Origin: Johnsonella ignava ATCC 51276
Lineage (GTDB): Bacteria; Bacillota; Clostridia; Lachnospirales; Lachnospiraceae
NCBI RefSeq assembly: GCF_000235445.1
Contig: NZ_JH378833.1
Location: 128,435-192,434, forward strand
Length of the DNA: 64,000 nt
Direction: 5' to 3'
The position numbers and the translations under genes are program-made. The notes below the pieces were generated by a model, which saw nothing but the letters and a program-made list of their open reading frames with translations, searched no databases and was not told the origin of the DNA. Within the stretch, counting starts at the first letter, position 1. Every line of letters starts with the position of its first letter. Below are positions 1 to 9,220 of the stretch, piece by piece.

Positions 1-236
1 AGATTTCTTTTATTTGGAGGTACATCGGATATATCCTCCCCGTCAAATACCACCTTGCCTTTGTCGGCTCTTTCAAAACCGCCTATTATACGCAAAGTGG
101 TTGTTTTACCGCATCCTGAAGGACCTAAAAGAGTCAAAAATGCATTTTCAGGTATACTTAAATTCAGATCGTCTATCACCATCTCTCCATCAAAGCTTTT
201 CTCAATGTGTATTAGGTCAATAAGCGTTCTTCCCAT
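1..236 (-). CDS. potA: Spermidine/putrescine ABC transporter ATP-binding protein PotA (N-terminal part)
   Basis: The gene runs off the left edge; only about 78 residues are present. The reading begins M-G-R-T-L-I-D-L and contains a perfect Walker A motif, GPSGCGKTT, at about residues 39-47, followed by LRIIGGFE and DGEDISDVPP, a pattern typical of the polyamine importer ATPase PotA (inner face of the membrane, energising PotBC). The start is chosen because GGAGGAG lies about 8 nt upstream of the ATG at 236. The family assignment from this fragment is good, but substrate could still be another PotA-like cargo (iron, thiamine), since the C-terminal regulatory domain is outside the window. Confidence 0.8.
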   Translation of the reverse strand, partial: MGRTLIDLIHIEKSFDGEMVIDDLNLSIPENAFLTLLGPSGCGKTTTLRIIGGFERADKGKVVFDGEDISDVPPNKRN

Positions 237-651
237 TAAAACAATCTCCTCCTATGTATTTTTATATTAAGGCGGTATCTTGCCCTGAGTAAAATTTTAT
301 TTTTTGTTGTTTTGTTTAATGCACATAATACCATAAATTTATAATTAATGTAACTGTTTTAAATGCAGCTGTATCACGGACTCTTTCAAAACTTCAAAAT
401 CCGCTGAACAGTCAAATATAACATGCCTGTATAAGAATTTAAATCACAGCCTATATAATTATGCAATTTTAGACGTTGCTGTCAATAGCTTTTTTAATTT
501 ATTTATGCTATACTTTACAAAATAGCTGCAGTCCTGATGTTTAACGGATTTAACCGGTTTCAGACATTAATTTAAAAAGCATGCCGCAATAATGCACTAT
601 TAATCTTCGGCATTATAATTACACAGTTTTATAGACAGAACGGAGTTTAAG
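237..651. other. Divergent intergenic region (potA / lactonase)
   Basis: No gene is supported in these 415 bases. They are AT-rich and must hold the promoters of two divergent transcription units. A TATACT hexamer at 509-514 is the best -10 candidate for the plus-strand lactonase-aroC operon, but no good -35 lies at the right distance. No riboswitch or strong hairpin was recognised. Confidence 0.5.
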
Positions 652-1710
652 ATGACAAAAAAATATATGGCATATACAGGTTCTTATTCTTACACAGGTG
701 AAGCAAAGGGTATAACCGTATATGATGTTGATATTGAAAAAGGGGCTTTTAAAAAAAGAGGCGAGATTGATATTAATAATTCATCCTATGTCATAGTATC
801 ACATAACAATAAAATCCTGTACTCAATAGCCGATGAAGGTGTTGTGGCATTTACAATACTCGAAAACGGCGATATAACAAGACTCAATTCAGCAAGTATA
901 AAAGGAATGAGAGGATGCCATCTCTCAATAGACCATGATAATAAATTTCTGTTTGTTTCAGGCTATCATGACGGAAAGATAACTGTTATGACATTAAATC
1001 CTGACGGTTCCATAGGTCATATAGCAGACGGCATATACCATCACGGTCTTGGTTCTGTCGCAGAAAGAAATTTCAGACCGCATGTGAGCTGTACAAAGGT
1101 AACACCTGACGGCAATTTTGTTCTTGCATCAGATCTGGGGCTTGACAATGTAAAAATTTATAAGTTTTCACGACATGACGGCAAACTTATACTTTCAGAC
1201 ATACTTCCATGTGATATAAACTCCGCTCCGAAAACTTTCAGATTTTCAAAAGACGGTCGTTTTCTTTATCTTATGTATGAACAAAAAAATGTCATAGATA
1301 TCTTTACATACAATTATGAGGAAGGAAAACGTGTACCCGATATAGAAAAAATACAGACGGTACCCTCATCAAACTGCACGCATTTAAAGGAATTAACTGC
1401 TGCCACCTGTATCAAATTTACATCAGATAATAATTTCCTTTTCTGTGCAAACGCCGGAGAAAATTCCGTAAGTCTTTACAAAAGAGACTCTCAAACAGGA
1501 CTTCTTGAACCGAGATGCTGTCTGCCTATAAGCGGTGAATATCCCAAAGATATGGTAGTATTCCCTGATAACAGACATATCGCATGCCTTAACCATGAAA
1601 GCGGAACCATAACATTTTTTACAGTAGATTATGAAAAATCTCTTTTAGTAATGAGTTCAAACAGTGTAAAAGTAAACCAGCCAAACAGCTGTGTTATAGT
1701 GGAGGTATAA
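652..1710 (+). CDS. Lactonase-family seven-bladed beta-propeller protein (6-phosphogluconolactonase-like)
   Basis: A 352-residue soluble protein with the blade pattern of the lactonase family (Pgl/YkgB type, PF10282): it opens YTGSYSYTGEAKGITVYDVD and contains repeated blade turns such as HLSIDHDNKFLFVSGYHDGKITVMTL, VTPDGNFVLASDLG and RFSKDGRFLYLMYEQ. Family members hydrolyse 6-phosphogluconolactone or other sugar lactones in the cytosol; the exact substrate cannot be told from sequence. It ends 2 nt before the aroC start, so the two are almost certainly co-transcribed, although no pathway link is evident. The ATG follows a weak GGAG. Confidence 0.8.
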   Translation: MTKKYMAYTGSYSYTGEAKGITVYDVDIEKGAFKKRGEIDINNSSYVIVSHNNKILYSIADEGVVAFTILENGDITRLNSASIKGMRGCHLSIDHDNKFLFVSGYHDGKITVMTLNPDGSIGHIADGIYHHGLGSVAERNFRPHVSCTKVTPDGNFVLASDLGLDNVKIYKFSRHDGKLILSDILPCDINSAPKTFRFSKDGRFLYLMYEQKNVIDIFTYNYEEGKRVPDIEKIQTVPSSNCTHLKELTAATCIKFTSDNNFLFCANAGENSVSLYKRDSQTGLLEPRCCLPISGEYPKDMVVFPDNRHIACLNHESGTITFFTVDYEKSLLVMSSNSVKVNQPNSCVIVEV

Positions 1711-1712
1711 TT

Positions 1713-2981
1713 ATGTCATCCACTTTCGGAAAAGTTTTTTGTGTCCATACCTGGGGAGAATCACATGGTAAAAGCATAGGCGCCATAATTGACGGATGTC
1801 CTTCAGGGCTTCCTCTGTCGGAAGCAGATATACAACCCTATCTAAACAGGCGTAAACCCGGTCAGAATATCTATACAAGTTCACGCAGCGAAGCCGATAT
1901 ATGTAAAATACATTCAGGTATATTCAACGGTTTTACAACAGGCACCCCTATAATGGTAATTATAGAAAATCTTGATCAAAATCCTGATGAATATGATGAG
2001 CTTGCAGATGTTTACCGTCCGGGGCATGCAGACTACACCTATGATATGAAATACGGCTTTAGGGATCATAGAGGAGGCGGGAGAAGTTCAGGCAGGGAAA
2101 CGGCGGCAAGAGTTATAGGAGGCGCCGTTGCATTAAAGCTTCTAAGAAGTCTGGGTATTGAAATTAACGCATTTACTCAAAGTATAGGTCCTGTGCATGT
2201 CAATAATTTTAACCTTGAGGTCTGCCCTTTAAATCCTTTATATATGCCTGATATGCAGGCTGCATATATAGCCGGTAATTTTATAGATGAGCTTATAGCC
2301 AATAAAGATTCGGCAGGCGGCATAGTAAGCTGTCTTATACGAGGGCTCCCTCCCGGCATAGGTGAGCCTACCGCCGACAAGCTTGATGCCGAGCTCGCAA
2401 AGGCACTTATAAGCATAGGTGCAGTAAAGGGTGTTGAATTCGGGGCAGGTTTTGCATCTGCAAGGATGAGCGGAATTAAAAACAATGATGAATTTTATAT
2501 AAAGCATGAGTCTTTGGCTGCATCAGCAGCTTCTAAAAATGAGGCATATTCAGGTAAAAAAACTGCAGATAGTACAGATAGTTTTAAAAATGAAGAAAAC
2601 AAAGCCTCTACTGATGCAGAAAACCAAAATACCGATAATACTCATAAATCTGCAACAGCAGATGTAGAGAAAACTTTGAATATTGCCAAAAAGACTAATA
2701 ATTCAGGCGGTGTACTTGGAGGTATATCTGACGGATCGGCTGTGATCATAAATGTGGCAATAAAACCCACTCCCTCAATAGCAGCTACACAAAAAACCGT
2801 TGATAGAAACGGAAGTGAAGTTCTTATAGAGATAGGCGGCAGACATGACCCCGTTATAGTCCCCCGTGCAGTAGTGGTGATTGAATGCATGTGTGCAATT
2901 ACAGTGCTTGACCTTATGCTTAGAGGAATGTCATCAAGACTTGATAATATAATAAAAATATATTCAAAAAATAGATATTAA
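1713..2981 (+). CDS. aroC: Chorismate synthase with a large low-complexity insertion
   Basis: Catalyses the last shikimate step, 5-enolpyruvylshikimate-3-phosphate to chorismate, using reduced FMN. Recognised by the N-terminal TWGESHGKSIGAIIDGCPSG, the middle motif GFRDHRGGGRSSGRETAARV (about residues 115-134), GLPPGIGEP and the C-terminal GGRHDPVIVPRAVVVIE. It is 422 residues, longer than the usual 350-390. The extra length lies at about residues 263-327 (2499-2693), between NNDEFY and NNSGGVLGG, which are normally only about 10 residues apart. The insert is rich in Ser, Ala, Lys, Asn, Asp and Thr and looks disordered. All conserved flanking motifs are intact, so I expect an active enzyme. 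It is cotranscribed with the lactonase and followed by a terminator. Confidence 0.95.
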   Translation: MSSTFGKVFCVHTWGESHGKSIGAIIDGCPSGLPLSEADIQPYLNRRKPGQNIYTSSRSEADICKIHSGIFNGFTTGTPIMVIIENLDQNPDEYDELADVYRPGHADYTYDMKYGFRDHRGGGRSSGRETAARVIGGAVALKLLRSLGIEINAFTQSIGPVHVNNFNLEVCPLNPLYMPDMQAAYIAGNFIDELIANKDSAGGIVSCLIRGLPPGIGEPTADKLDAELAKALISIGAVKGVEFGAGFASARMSGIKNNDEFYIKHESLAASAASKNEAYSGKKTADSTDSFKNEENKASTDAENQNTDNTHKSATADVEKTLNIAKKTNNSGGVLGGISDGSAVIINVAIKPTPSIAATQKTVDRNGSEVLIEIGGRHDPVIVPRAVVVIECMCAITVLDLMLRGMSSRLDNIIKIYSKNRY

Positions 2982-2983
2982 AA

Positions 2984-3021
2984 AAATCGCCAAATCTTAA
3001 ATTTTTCGGATTTGGCGATTT
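2984..3021. terminator. Bidirectional Rho-independent terminator
   Basis: A perfect 13-bp inverted repeat, AAATCGCCAAATC at 2984-2996 and its complement at 3009-3021, directly after the aroC stop. A-rich sequence precedes the stem and T-rich sequence lies in the loop and after it. It sits between convergent genes and can serve aroC and, read on the other strand, the sensor kinase. Confidence 0.85.
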
Positions 3022-3127
3022 CTAAATTAACTGCTTATTTTACAGTTTCCTGAATTATCCTTTTGATGTCTTTATTAAACCCTGTGCAAAATCCGTTTAC
3101 ACAGATATTTACTTACATGCTCTTCTA

Positions 3128-4933
3128 TTATTTTAGAGCCTCAGCCTCCTGTAAATCCGCCATATACTTAATTCTCACAGTTACTTTCGTACCCTTTCCC
3201 GGTTCGGATTTTATATCAAGCCCATACTCATCTCCGCATAATAGTTTTATGCGCTGACTGACATTTTTAAGACCTATTCCTCCAAGCTTAGGTTTTATAG
3301 TACTGCTGTGCTTAGTTTTATCTTCGTATATATTCTCCTGATTTTTAATGACAAATCCTGCACCATTATCAGATACATTAATCACAAGTATACCATTTTC
3401 ATTTTTATAATCTATATTTATCATACCTGTTCCGACTTTTCTTATACCGTGATAGATTGCATTTTCAACTATCGGCTGAATTATAAGCTTAGGTACATAC
3501 AGATCAAGAATTCCGGTCTGTGCAGAATCTTCTATATTATAATTAAGCATATCCTCATATCTTGCCTTTTGTATTTCAAGATAGCTCCTGGTATGTTCAA
3601 GTTCAGTACCCAGACGTACAAAGGTCTGTTCCGTATTAAGAGATACCCTTAGCATTTTTCCCAGGTTTGAACTTACCTGTGCCACTCTTTCATTTTCTCC
3701 AAGTTCGGCAAGCCAAAGTATAGTATCAAGCGTATTATATAAAAAATGAGGATTTATCTGACTCTGCAGCACCTTAATCTCAAAAATTCTTCTGGCTTCT
3801 TCTTTTTGCGATATGTTTTTTGTTAAAATCTTTATCCTGTCTATCAGATTGTTATACTCGTCTGAAAGTGTATTTACCTCATACGAAGCCCCTTTAGGAA
3901 CTTTTATATGTTCCCATGTTTTATCAGCCCTTGTCATTGCCAGAGTCAACTTTCTTAAAGGTACCGTTAAATAATATGACAAAAATATTCCGATTATAAT
4001 ACTTACAAACAATGTAAATAACGCATATACGGATATTGATCTGAAAAGATTGTGTTTTAAAAGTTTTATATTATCCTGAGAACTGAAACCGTATAGTATC
4101 CACTGAGAGTTTGTAATTTCAGTTTTATACAGTTTTTTATTTTTAAATTCTATATATTTTTTTACAGTTTTTTCTGTATGCGGCTGTATACTTTCCTCTT
4201 TTACAAAGTTTACAAGCTCACCACTTCTTTCATTATCCTCAAATATACTTATATCGGGATAATAAATTATATCGCCCTGTTTAGAAATTATAGCGGAATA
4301 TCCGCCGCTGCCAAGATTAAGTTTTGATAAATAATCCTCTATAAATTTATATGAAACATCTATAAGCACAACTCCAAGATGCTCGTTATTATCTCCTTTT
4401 ATTTCCCTTGCTATACTTATAATCCAGTCCTCTTTATCCATGGTAAATACACCATGCCCCGTAGATGCCAGCACAGGCATCCTATCTGAATATAATGCAT
4501 TTTTATACCATTCCTCTTCCATCATATTTTCCGAAAGCGGCATAGTCATAGAGGCACCGCCAGTTATGGCAAAGCCCTCCTTGGATACGACAGTGATTGA
4601 ACGTATTCTGATATCACTGTCTTTTGCAAGTCCTACAAGTGATGAAATTGATTCAAGCGCCTTTTTATCCGATTTTTCAAGTGCTTTTTTTATATCGGGA
4701 TGCATGGCTATAATATTGCTGAAAGATTTCATTTTTTCAAGGTAGGCGGATATATTCGCCGAGCTTTGTTCAAGCGAATCTTCTATATGATTTATATCTT
4801 CATTTTCAATTATAGACAGGCTCGCATTGTAAATACTATATGAAAAAATAATTATACTTATAAATGATAATACAAGAAAAGCAAGTGCCGTTTTTACATT
4901 AAAATTTTTTTGAAATACATTCCTAGATTTCAT
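3128..4933 (-). CDS. YesM-type sensor histidine kinase
   Basis: Membrane kinase of the YesM/LytS (His_kinase, PF06580) type. Layout: cytoplasmic N-terminus, first membrane helix at about residues 15-35, a large extracytoplasmic Cache-like sensor of about 260 residues, second membrane helix (SVYALFTLFVSIIIGIFLSYY), a HAMP segment, the phospho-acceptor motif QINPHFLYNTLDTILWL, and a HATPase domain with NAIYHGIRK and DNGAGF boxes. It pairs with the adjacent YesN-like regulator; such pairs usually sense sugars or peptides outside the cell, but the ligand here is unknown. Start: the ATG at 4933 has GGAG 9 nt upstream and overlaps the regulator's stop; the longer reading from 4948 has no ribosome site. 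Confidence 0.93.
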   Translation of the reverse strand: MKSRNVFQKNFNVKTALAFLVLSFISIIIFSYSIYNASLSIIENEDINHIEDSLEQSSANISAYLEKMKSFSNIIAMHPDIKKALEKSDKKALESISSLVGLAKDSDIRIRSITVVSKEGFAITGGASMTMPLSENMMEEEWYKNALYSDRMPVLASTGHGVFTMDKEDWIISIAREIKGDNNEHLGVVLIDVSYKFIEDYLSKLNLGSGGYSAIISKQGDIIYYPDISIFEDNERSGELVNFVKEESIQPHTEKTVKKYIEFKNKKLYKTEITNSQWILYGFSSQDNIKLLKHNLFRSISVYALFTLFVSIIIGIFLSYYLTVPLRKLTLAMTRADKTWEHIKVPKGASYEVNTLSDEYNNLIDRIKILTKNISQKEEARRIFEIKVLQSQINPHFLYNTLDTILWLAELGENERVAQVSSNLGKMLRVSLNTEQTFVRLGTELEHTRSYLEIQKARYEDMLNYNIEDSAQTGILDLYVPKLIIQPIVENAIYHGIRKVGTGMINIDYKNENGILVINVSDNGAGFVIKNQENIYEDKTKHSSTIKPKLGGIGLKNVSQRIKLLCGDEYGLDIKSEPGKGTKVTVRIKYMADLQEAEALK

Positions 4934-5723
4934 TATCCATAACTCCATGCCTATATTGTCTGGGAGTAATATTATAAGTCTTTTTAAATTTGGTTATAAA
5001 ATAATTTACATCCTCATAGCCTACCGCCTGTGCTATTTCATAATTTTTCATGGCGGTACTTAAAAGCAGCAGCTTTGCCTGTTCCATTCTTTTTATACCT
5101 ATATAATCCTGAAACGGAATACCGTACATATTCTTTATAACACTGCTTAAATAATTGCCGTTAAAACCGAGCTGTGAAGCCATTTTATTAAGAGAAAGCT
5201 TTGAATCATATATATGTTTCTTTATATATTCTGCAACTTCAGGGAATAAAAGCGTATCATCCTTATGATTTTCCGTGCCCGTTTCAGTATCAATATTAGC
5301 TGCTTTAGTATTTCCATTAATTTTATCAATCCGGTCTTTGGTATTTTGCCTTGATGCCTTGTCAATCATCCTTTTAAGAACCATTTCTATATCAGATCTG
5401 CTTACAGGCTTTAATAAATAATCATCTACTCCGGTTCTTATAGCAGTCTGTGTATACTCAAAATAATCATAACCCGTAACCATTATAACTATCTTGTATT
5501 GCCAGCGTTCCTTTATAATCCCTGCAAGTGTAAGCCCGTCCATATCAGGCATATTTATATCAAGCATTATTATATCTATAGATAATTTTTCAATTTTATC
5601 AAGTGCCTCTTTTGCATTTTGCGCTTCATAAATCTCACCTATGCCAAGCCTCGGCAAAAAGGCAAGGGACTTAATCCCCCGCCTTATCACAGGTTCATCA
5701 TCAACTATTATAAGATTATACAT
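4923..5723 (-). CDS. YesN-type response regulator (REC + AraC HTH)
   Basis: 266 residues. Residues 1-118 form a receiver domain (IIVDDEPVIRRG, phospho-acceptor in IIMLDINMPDMDG, switch Lys in YLLKPV). A linker of about 40 residues leads to a C-terminal AraC/XylS DNA-binding domain (LSLNKMASQLGFNGNYLSSVIKNMYG; YEIAQAVGYEDVNYFITKFKKTYNITPRQYR). It is the partner of the kinase that follows: the reading frames overlap by 11 nt, so they are translationally coupled. No dedicated target operon is visible beside the pair. It may act on msrAB upstream or on distant genes; neither can be shown here. Confidence 0.93.
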   Translation of the reverse strand: MYNLIIVDDEPVIRRGIKSLAFLPRLGIGEIYEAQNAKEALDKIEKLSIDIIMLDINMPDMDGLTLAGIIKERWQYKIVIMVTGYDYFEYTQTAIRTGVDDYLLKPVSRSDIEMVLKRMIDKASRQNTKDRIDKINGNTKAANIDTETGTENHKDDTLLFPEVAEYIKKHIYDSKLSLNKMASQLGFNGNYLSSVIKNMYGIPFQDYIGIKRMEQAKLLLLSTAMKNYEIAQAVGYEDVNYFITKFKKTYNITPRQYRHGVMDNEI

Positions 5724-5753
5724 CTTTATATATTCCTAAATATACAGTGCATT

Positions 5754-6908
5754 TTAGTTTGTTTTAACTATATGTTTTAAATATCCGTATCCTTCGGCTT
5801 CCATACTGTCATACGGAATAAATCTGATTGCAGCGGAGTTTATACAATATCTTAAACCTCCGAGATCCTTAGGGCCGTCTTTAAATACATGCCCTAAGTG
5901 TACATCTCCAATGCGGCTCCTAACCTCAGTCCTTAGCATATTATAGCTTGTATCCTCATGATATGTTACTACATCCTCCACTATGGGTTTTGAAAAACTT
6001 GGCCATCCGCAGCCTGACTGAAATTTGTCATTTGAAGAAAATAAAGGTTCTCCCGTAGTTACATCAACATAAATTCCGGCTTCAAAATTATCCCAGTACT
6101 CATTTGAAAATGCATGTTCGGTATCATTTTCAACCGTTACTTTATATTGTATGTCGGTAAGTGTCTTTTTAAGTTCCTCATTACTCGGTCTTTTATATCT
6201 TCTTTCTTCTATAATCGGAGCGGCAGCTTTGTTTAAGTCTATATGGCAATATCCCCCCGGATTTTTTTCAAGATAGTCCTGATGATAATCCTCAGCCTCA
6301 TAAAATTGTTTAAGAGGAAGCACTTCAACCACTATCTTATCTTTATATTTTTCCTGTTCTTTATCAAGTATACCCTGAATTATATCCCTGTCTTGTTCAT
6401 CAGTATAGTACACCCCGCTTCTATACTGTACGCCTGTATCATTGCCCTGTTTATGAAAACTTGTAGGATCAACTACCCTGAGATAGTATTTCATTATACT
6501 TTCAAGACTTATCTGTTCAGGATCGTAAGTTACTTTTACAGTTTCGGCATGTCCGCTGTTTCTATATACAAGATCTTCATATGAAGGATTTTCAGTTTTA
6601 CCGTTTGCATATCCGCTTACGGCATCGTCAATACCATATATTTTCTGCATATAAGCTTCTAAGCCCCAAAAGCATCCACCTGCCAGATATATAGTTTTTA
6701 ACTGTTTGTTTGAATCTTTCTTTTGGTCGGCACTGTTCATGTCATTCATGTTATCAACATTCTCCTTATTATCCGTTTTATATTTCTCCATATTATGCAT
6801 ATTATTTCCTGTGCCTGCAGTAGACTTAATTCTACCGTTTATATATATAGACAGCATAACCAGTACAGCCGCAGCCAGCACCGGGATTATATATATTCCT
6901 TTTTTCAT
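5754..6908 (-). CDS. msrAB: Exported peptide methionine sulfoxide reductase MsrA-MsrB fusion
   Basis: Repairs both S- and R-methionine sulfoxide in proteins. An N-terminal hydrophobic segment (residues 5-21, uncleaved anchor or signal) and a Met/Asn/Asp/Lys-rich linker precede the MsrA domain with GGCFWG (catalytic Cys79) and the resolving Cys221 in GGYCHIDL. The MsrB domain follows, with FQSGCGWPSFSKP (Cys300) and catalytic Cys355 in RYCINS. The two CxxC zinc pairs of many MsrB proteins are absent, as in zinc-free forms. The order MsrA-MsrB and the membrane anchor match surface MsrAB of Gram-positive bacteria, which need a thioredoxin-like lipoprotein for recycling. A fitting candidate, the TlpA-like protein, is encoded at 13.5-14.2 kb. 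Confidence 0.95.
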   Translation of the reverse strand: MKKGIYIIPVLAAAVLVMLSIYINGRIKSTAGTGNNMHNMEKYKTDNKENVDNMNDMNSADQKKDSNKQLKTIYLAGGCFWGLEAYMQKIYGIDDAVSGYANGKTENPSYEDLVYRNSGHAETVKVTYDPEQISLESIMKYYLRVVDPTSFHKQGNDTGVQYRSGVYYTDEQDRDIIQGILDKEQEKYKDKIVVEVLPLKQFYEAEDYHQDYLEKNPGGYCHIDLNKAAAPIIEERRYKRPSNEELKKTLTDIQYKVTVENDTEHAFSNEYWDNFEAGIYVDVTTGEPLFSSNDKFQSGCGWPSFSKPIVEDVVTYHEDTSYNMLRTEVRSRIGDVHLGHVFKDGPKDLGGLRYCINSAAIRFIPYDSMEAEGYGYLKHIVKTN

Positions 6909-7256
6909 TTTCTATTTTCCTTTCTTTGATGTATCATACAGCTGTCTGCATACAGTATAATAATATATCATAGACTTTAATATAATAGAAAATGATTTGT
7001 AAAAACTTGAATATAATCAGGTTGTATGCAATTATATAATCAAATTATGTGATTGGCAACATATTTCAACTTCAGCACTATTATAATTTTACTGTATAGA
7101 TGTATAAAATTCCATATTACTGAGGCAATATCCAAGACAGAATGATTAAATCATAGTTTCCCTTATACACGTAGTTAAAATCATAAAAACAACTGCAATT
7201 TCAGTTATAGCACAGAAAAACAGTAAACAGTTAGCAATTATCCAAAGAAAGCAGCA
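6909..7256. other. Intergenic region upstream of msrAB
   Basis: About 350 AT-rich bases without a supported gene. They must carry the msrAB promoter (minus strand), but I could not settle on one -35/-10 pair. Nothing else was recognised apart from the terminator at the far end. Confidence 0.4.
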
Positions 7257-7284
7257 GACCGCAGGGGTAAATACCCCTGCGGTC
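7257..7284 (-). terminator. GC-rich hairpin terminator downstream of the cell-wall-binding gene
   Basis: Perfect 13-bp inverted repeat GACCGCAGGGGTA (7257-7269) and its complement (7272-7284), 36 nt past the stop of the minus-strand gene. The following minus-strand sequence is only moderately T-rich (TGCTGCTTTCTTT), so termination may be partly intrinsic. Confidence 0.65.
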
Positions 7285-7320
7285 CATAAATTATTATATG
7301 CCGTTTTGCAAAATACTCTA

Positions 7321-8695
7321 TTAATTGAAATCTCTGAAATCAGGTTCCTGCGGATGTGTATATTCTCCGCCTACTCCCTCATTTGAACCGTTTATATGTG
7401 TAAGTATACCATTTGCATCAGTACGGTATTCCACTTTGTCTCCATCTTTTACCTTACCGTTTTTAGTTATCTTGCCTGATGAATTCACAACATAATTTGT
7501 AAATCCGTTTCCTGAATCATGCGGTATGGATACTATAAGGTACTTACTGTCCTTATCGGACTTTTGGAGTTTTCCCATATAATAAAGATGCCCGTCCTTT
7601 ACACCCGTATATCCTCTTCCTGTTGATTCCTGAAAATAATACATTGAGCTGTTTCCGTCAACACCTTCAAGTTTTATCTTACCTTTTTGCATATTGCTCT
7701 GTTTTTCCGTACCGAAATAATATGCAGTGTATTTTCCGCTGGTTCCTGTATATACTTTCTGGAGACCGTAAACAGGGTTTCCTCTGTGATTGAAAAGATA
7801 TGATTTACCGTTTATTTTCTTTATATCCTTAGCATAAATACTGTTGTCCTTTGAAGCATAAGGCACTCCTGCAGTATCAAAATAAAACCATTCAACCTCA
7901 TGTTCATAATTTTCAAGTATATCATCAGGCGGCTCAATAGAATACCAACCTGTCCTCACAGTACCGTCCTTATTATAATATTTATAATCAGTAATTGAAG
8001 CCGAACCCTTGCCTGTACCCTTTACATTTGCCCAGCCTACATGCAGTGCTCCGCTTTCGGTAAAACAGTACCTTACTCCGTCAACCTTTCTCTCTCCATA
8101 TGCACCGTCAAGGTCTTTAGGGACAAATTTCTTTCCGTTTGAACCGAAATAATACCAGTTTTTATCATCATCATTAAATGTAGTAGAGGGAGTAGGAGTT
8201 CTCTCACTTTTTTCATAGCTGTACTGCTTAGGGGGCAAAAGTCTCTGCCAGCCTGTAAGCATATGCCCGTCTTCAGCGCAAAAATACATATCATCAAGTA
8301 TCCAGCCTGTGAGCATATGTCCTTCCTCATTAAAATAATACCACTTTTTATCTATATTCTGCCATACTTCCTTGGCAGCCTTGCCATTATCTCCAAAATG
8401 GTACCACGCATCCTTTATCTTTTTCCAGGAAGAATAAACATATATGCCGTTTTCATCAACATAGTATGTATTAGAATCCACCCAGGCATTTTTTTGCCAT
8501 CTCACCTGAACTGTCAAGCCATCTGTACTTGCCGTCAGCTCCTTTTCTCCATGCCTCTTTCAGCCTATTATTTGAAGAATCAAGATATATCCATGAGGAA
8601 CCTGACTGCTGCCACCCCTCAGCTCTTGCAGTAAATGAAGGAACACAAAAAACAATTCCTGCCGCTAAAGCCGGTATTATCCATCTCGTTTTCAT
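7321..8695 (-). pseudogene. Secreted cell-wall-binding-repeat protein, frameshifted at an A7 tract
   Basis: Two overlapping frames form one gene. The first (from ATG 8695, AGGAAGG upstream) encodes a signal peptide (MKTRWIIPALAAGIVFCVPSFTARAE) and a first repeat, then stops after GEMAKK. The second continues at once with NAWVDSNTYYVDENG and runs to 7321 with many repeats of the choline/cell-wall-binding type (for example KWYYFNEEGHMLTGW). The junction is a run of seven A on the coding strand (8489-8495); one extra A joins both frames exactly. No catalytic domain is visible, so the protein may be a surface adhesin or a wall-anchored scaffold. Whether this is a dead gene, a phase-variable gene, a transcript-slippage site or a sequencing error cannot be decided from one sequence. 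Confidence 0.75.
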
Positions 8696-9137
8696 AATCA
8701 ATCTACACCTTCCTAAAATCTTAAATATAAATACCACTGAAATACTTGCATACTGCATTTGCGGCATACAAAAAATTATATATATTATATAATCCTTGCC
8801 TGTAAAGACAACCGATTCTATTTTACCATATAAACCGGAATATTCAATACTATGATTCTTGCAAAATAATTACGTTTTTTATAACATTTTTTTCGGAATG
8901 TTTTTTAAGTAACTTTTTATAAACAAATCGGCTGCAACTTTAACTGCCCGGCTGTATATTTATCTATACAGGCAATAAAAATAAAATTTAAAATTACCCG
9001 AACTTCCCTTAGAAAGCCGCTGTATTTTTTAATGCAAATATGCTATTATGGTCTTGCAGTGCTCTGCTATACCCAGAATATCAAAAAATCCTTGCTGTAA
9101 GTATTGAATTTCGCTTCAAAACACAAGGAGTTTTTTT
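8696..9137. other. Divergent intergenic region
   Basis: About 440 bases between the minus-strand cell-wall gene and the plus-strand methyltransferase. A small inverted repeat, CTGTATA and its complement, lies at about 8952-8971. No RNA gene or known riboswitch was recognised. Confidence 0.4.
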
Positions 9138-9188
9138 ATGTTATTAAAGACACTCAAAAACCATAAGGACCTTATACACGGTCTTTAA
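9138..9188 (+). CDS. Possible 16-residue leader peptide ORF
   Basis: ATG at 9138 is preceded by a near-ideal AAGGAG at 9125-9130 (7-nt spacing) and encodes MLLKTLKNHKDLIHGL followed by TAA. Its 3' end folds: AAGGACC pairs with GGTCTTT across the loop ttatacac, just before the stop. The methyltransferase start follows 32 nt later with its own AAGGAG. It may be a leader that couples translation to the downstream gene; it may also be chance. No homologue is recognised. Confidence 0.35.
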   Translation: MLLKTLKNHKDLIHGL

Positions 9189-9220
9189 AAGCTGCTACTA
9201 TAATATTAAGGAGTTTAAGT

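Noticed and set aside
2177..2890. Several minus-strand frames inside aroC
   Set aside because: Shadows of a conserved plus-strand enzyme gene; no ribosome sites and no plausible proteins.
8471..8517. Programmed -1 ribosomal frameshift at the A7 tract of the cell-wall-binding gene
   Set aside because: The second frame is reached by +1 (or -2), not -1, so the classic A-AAA-AAA slip does not produce it. One added A fits instead.
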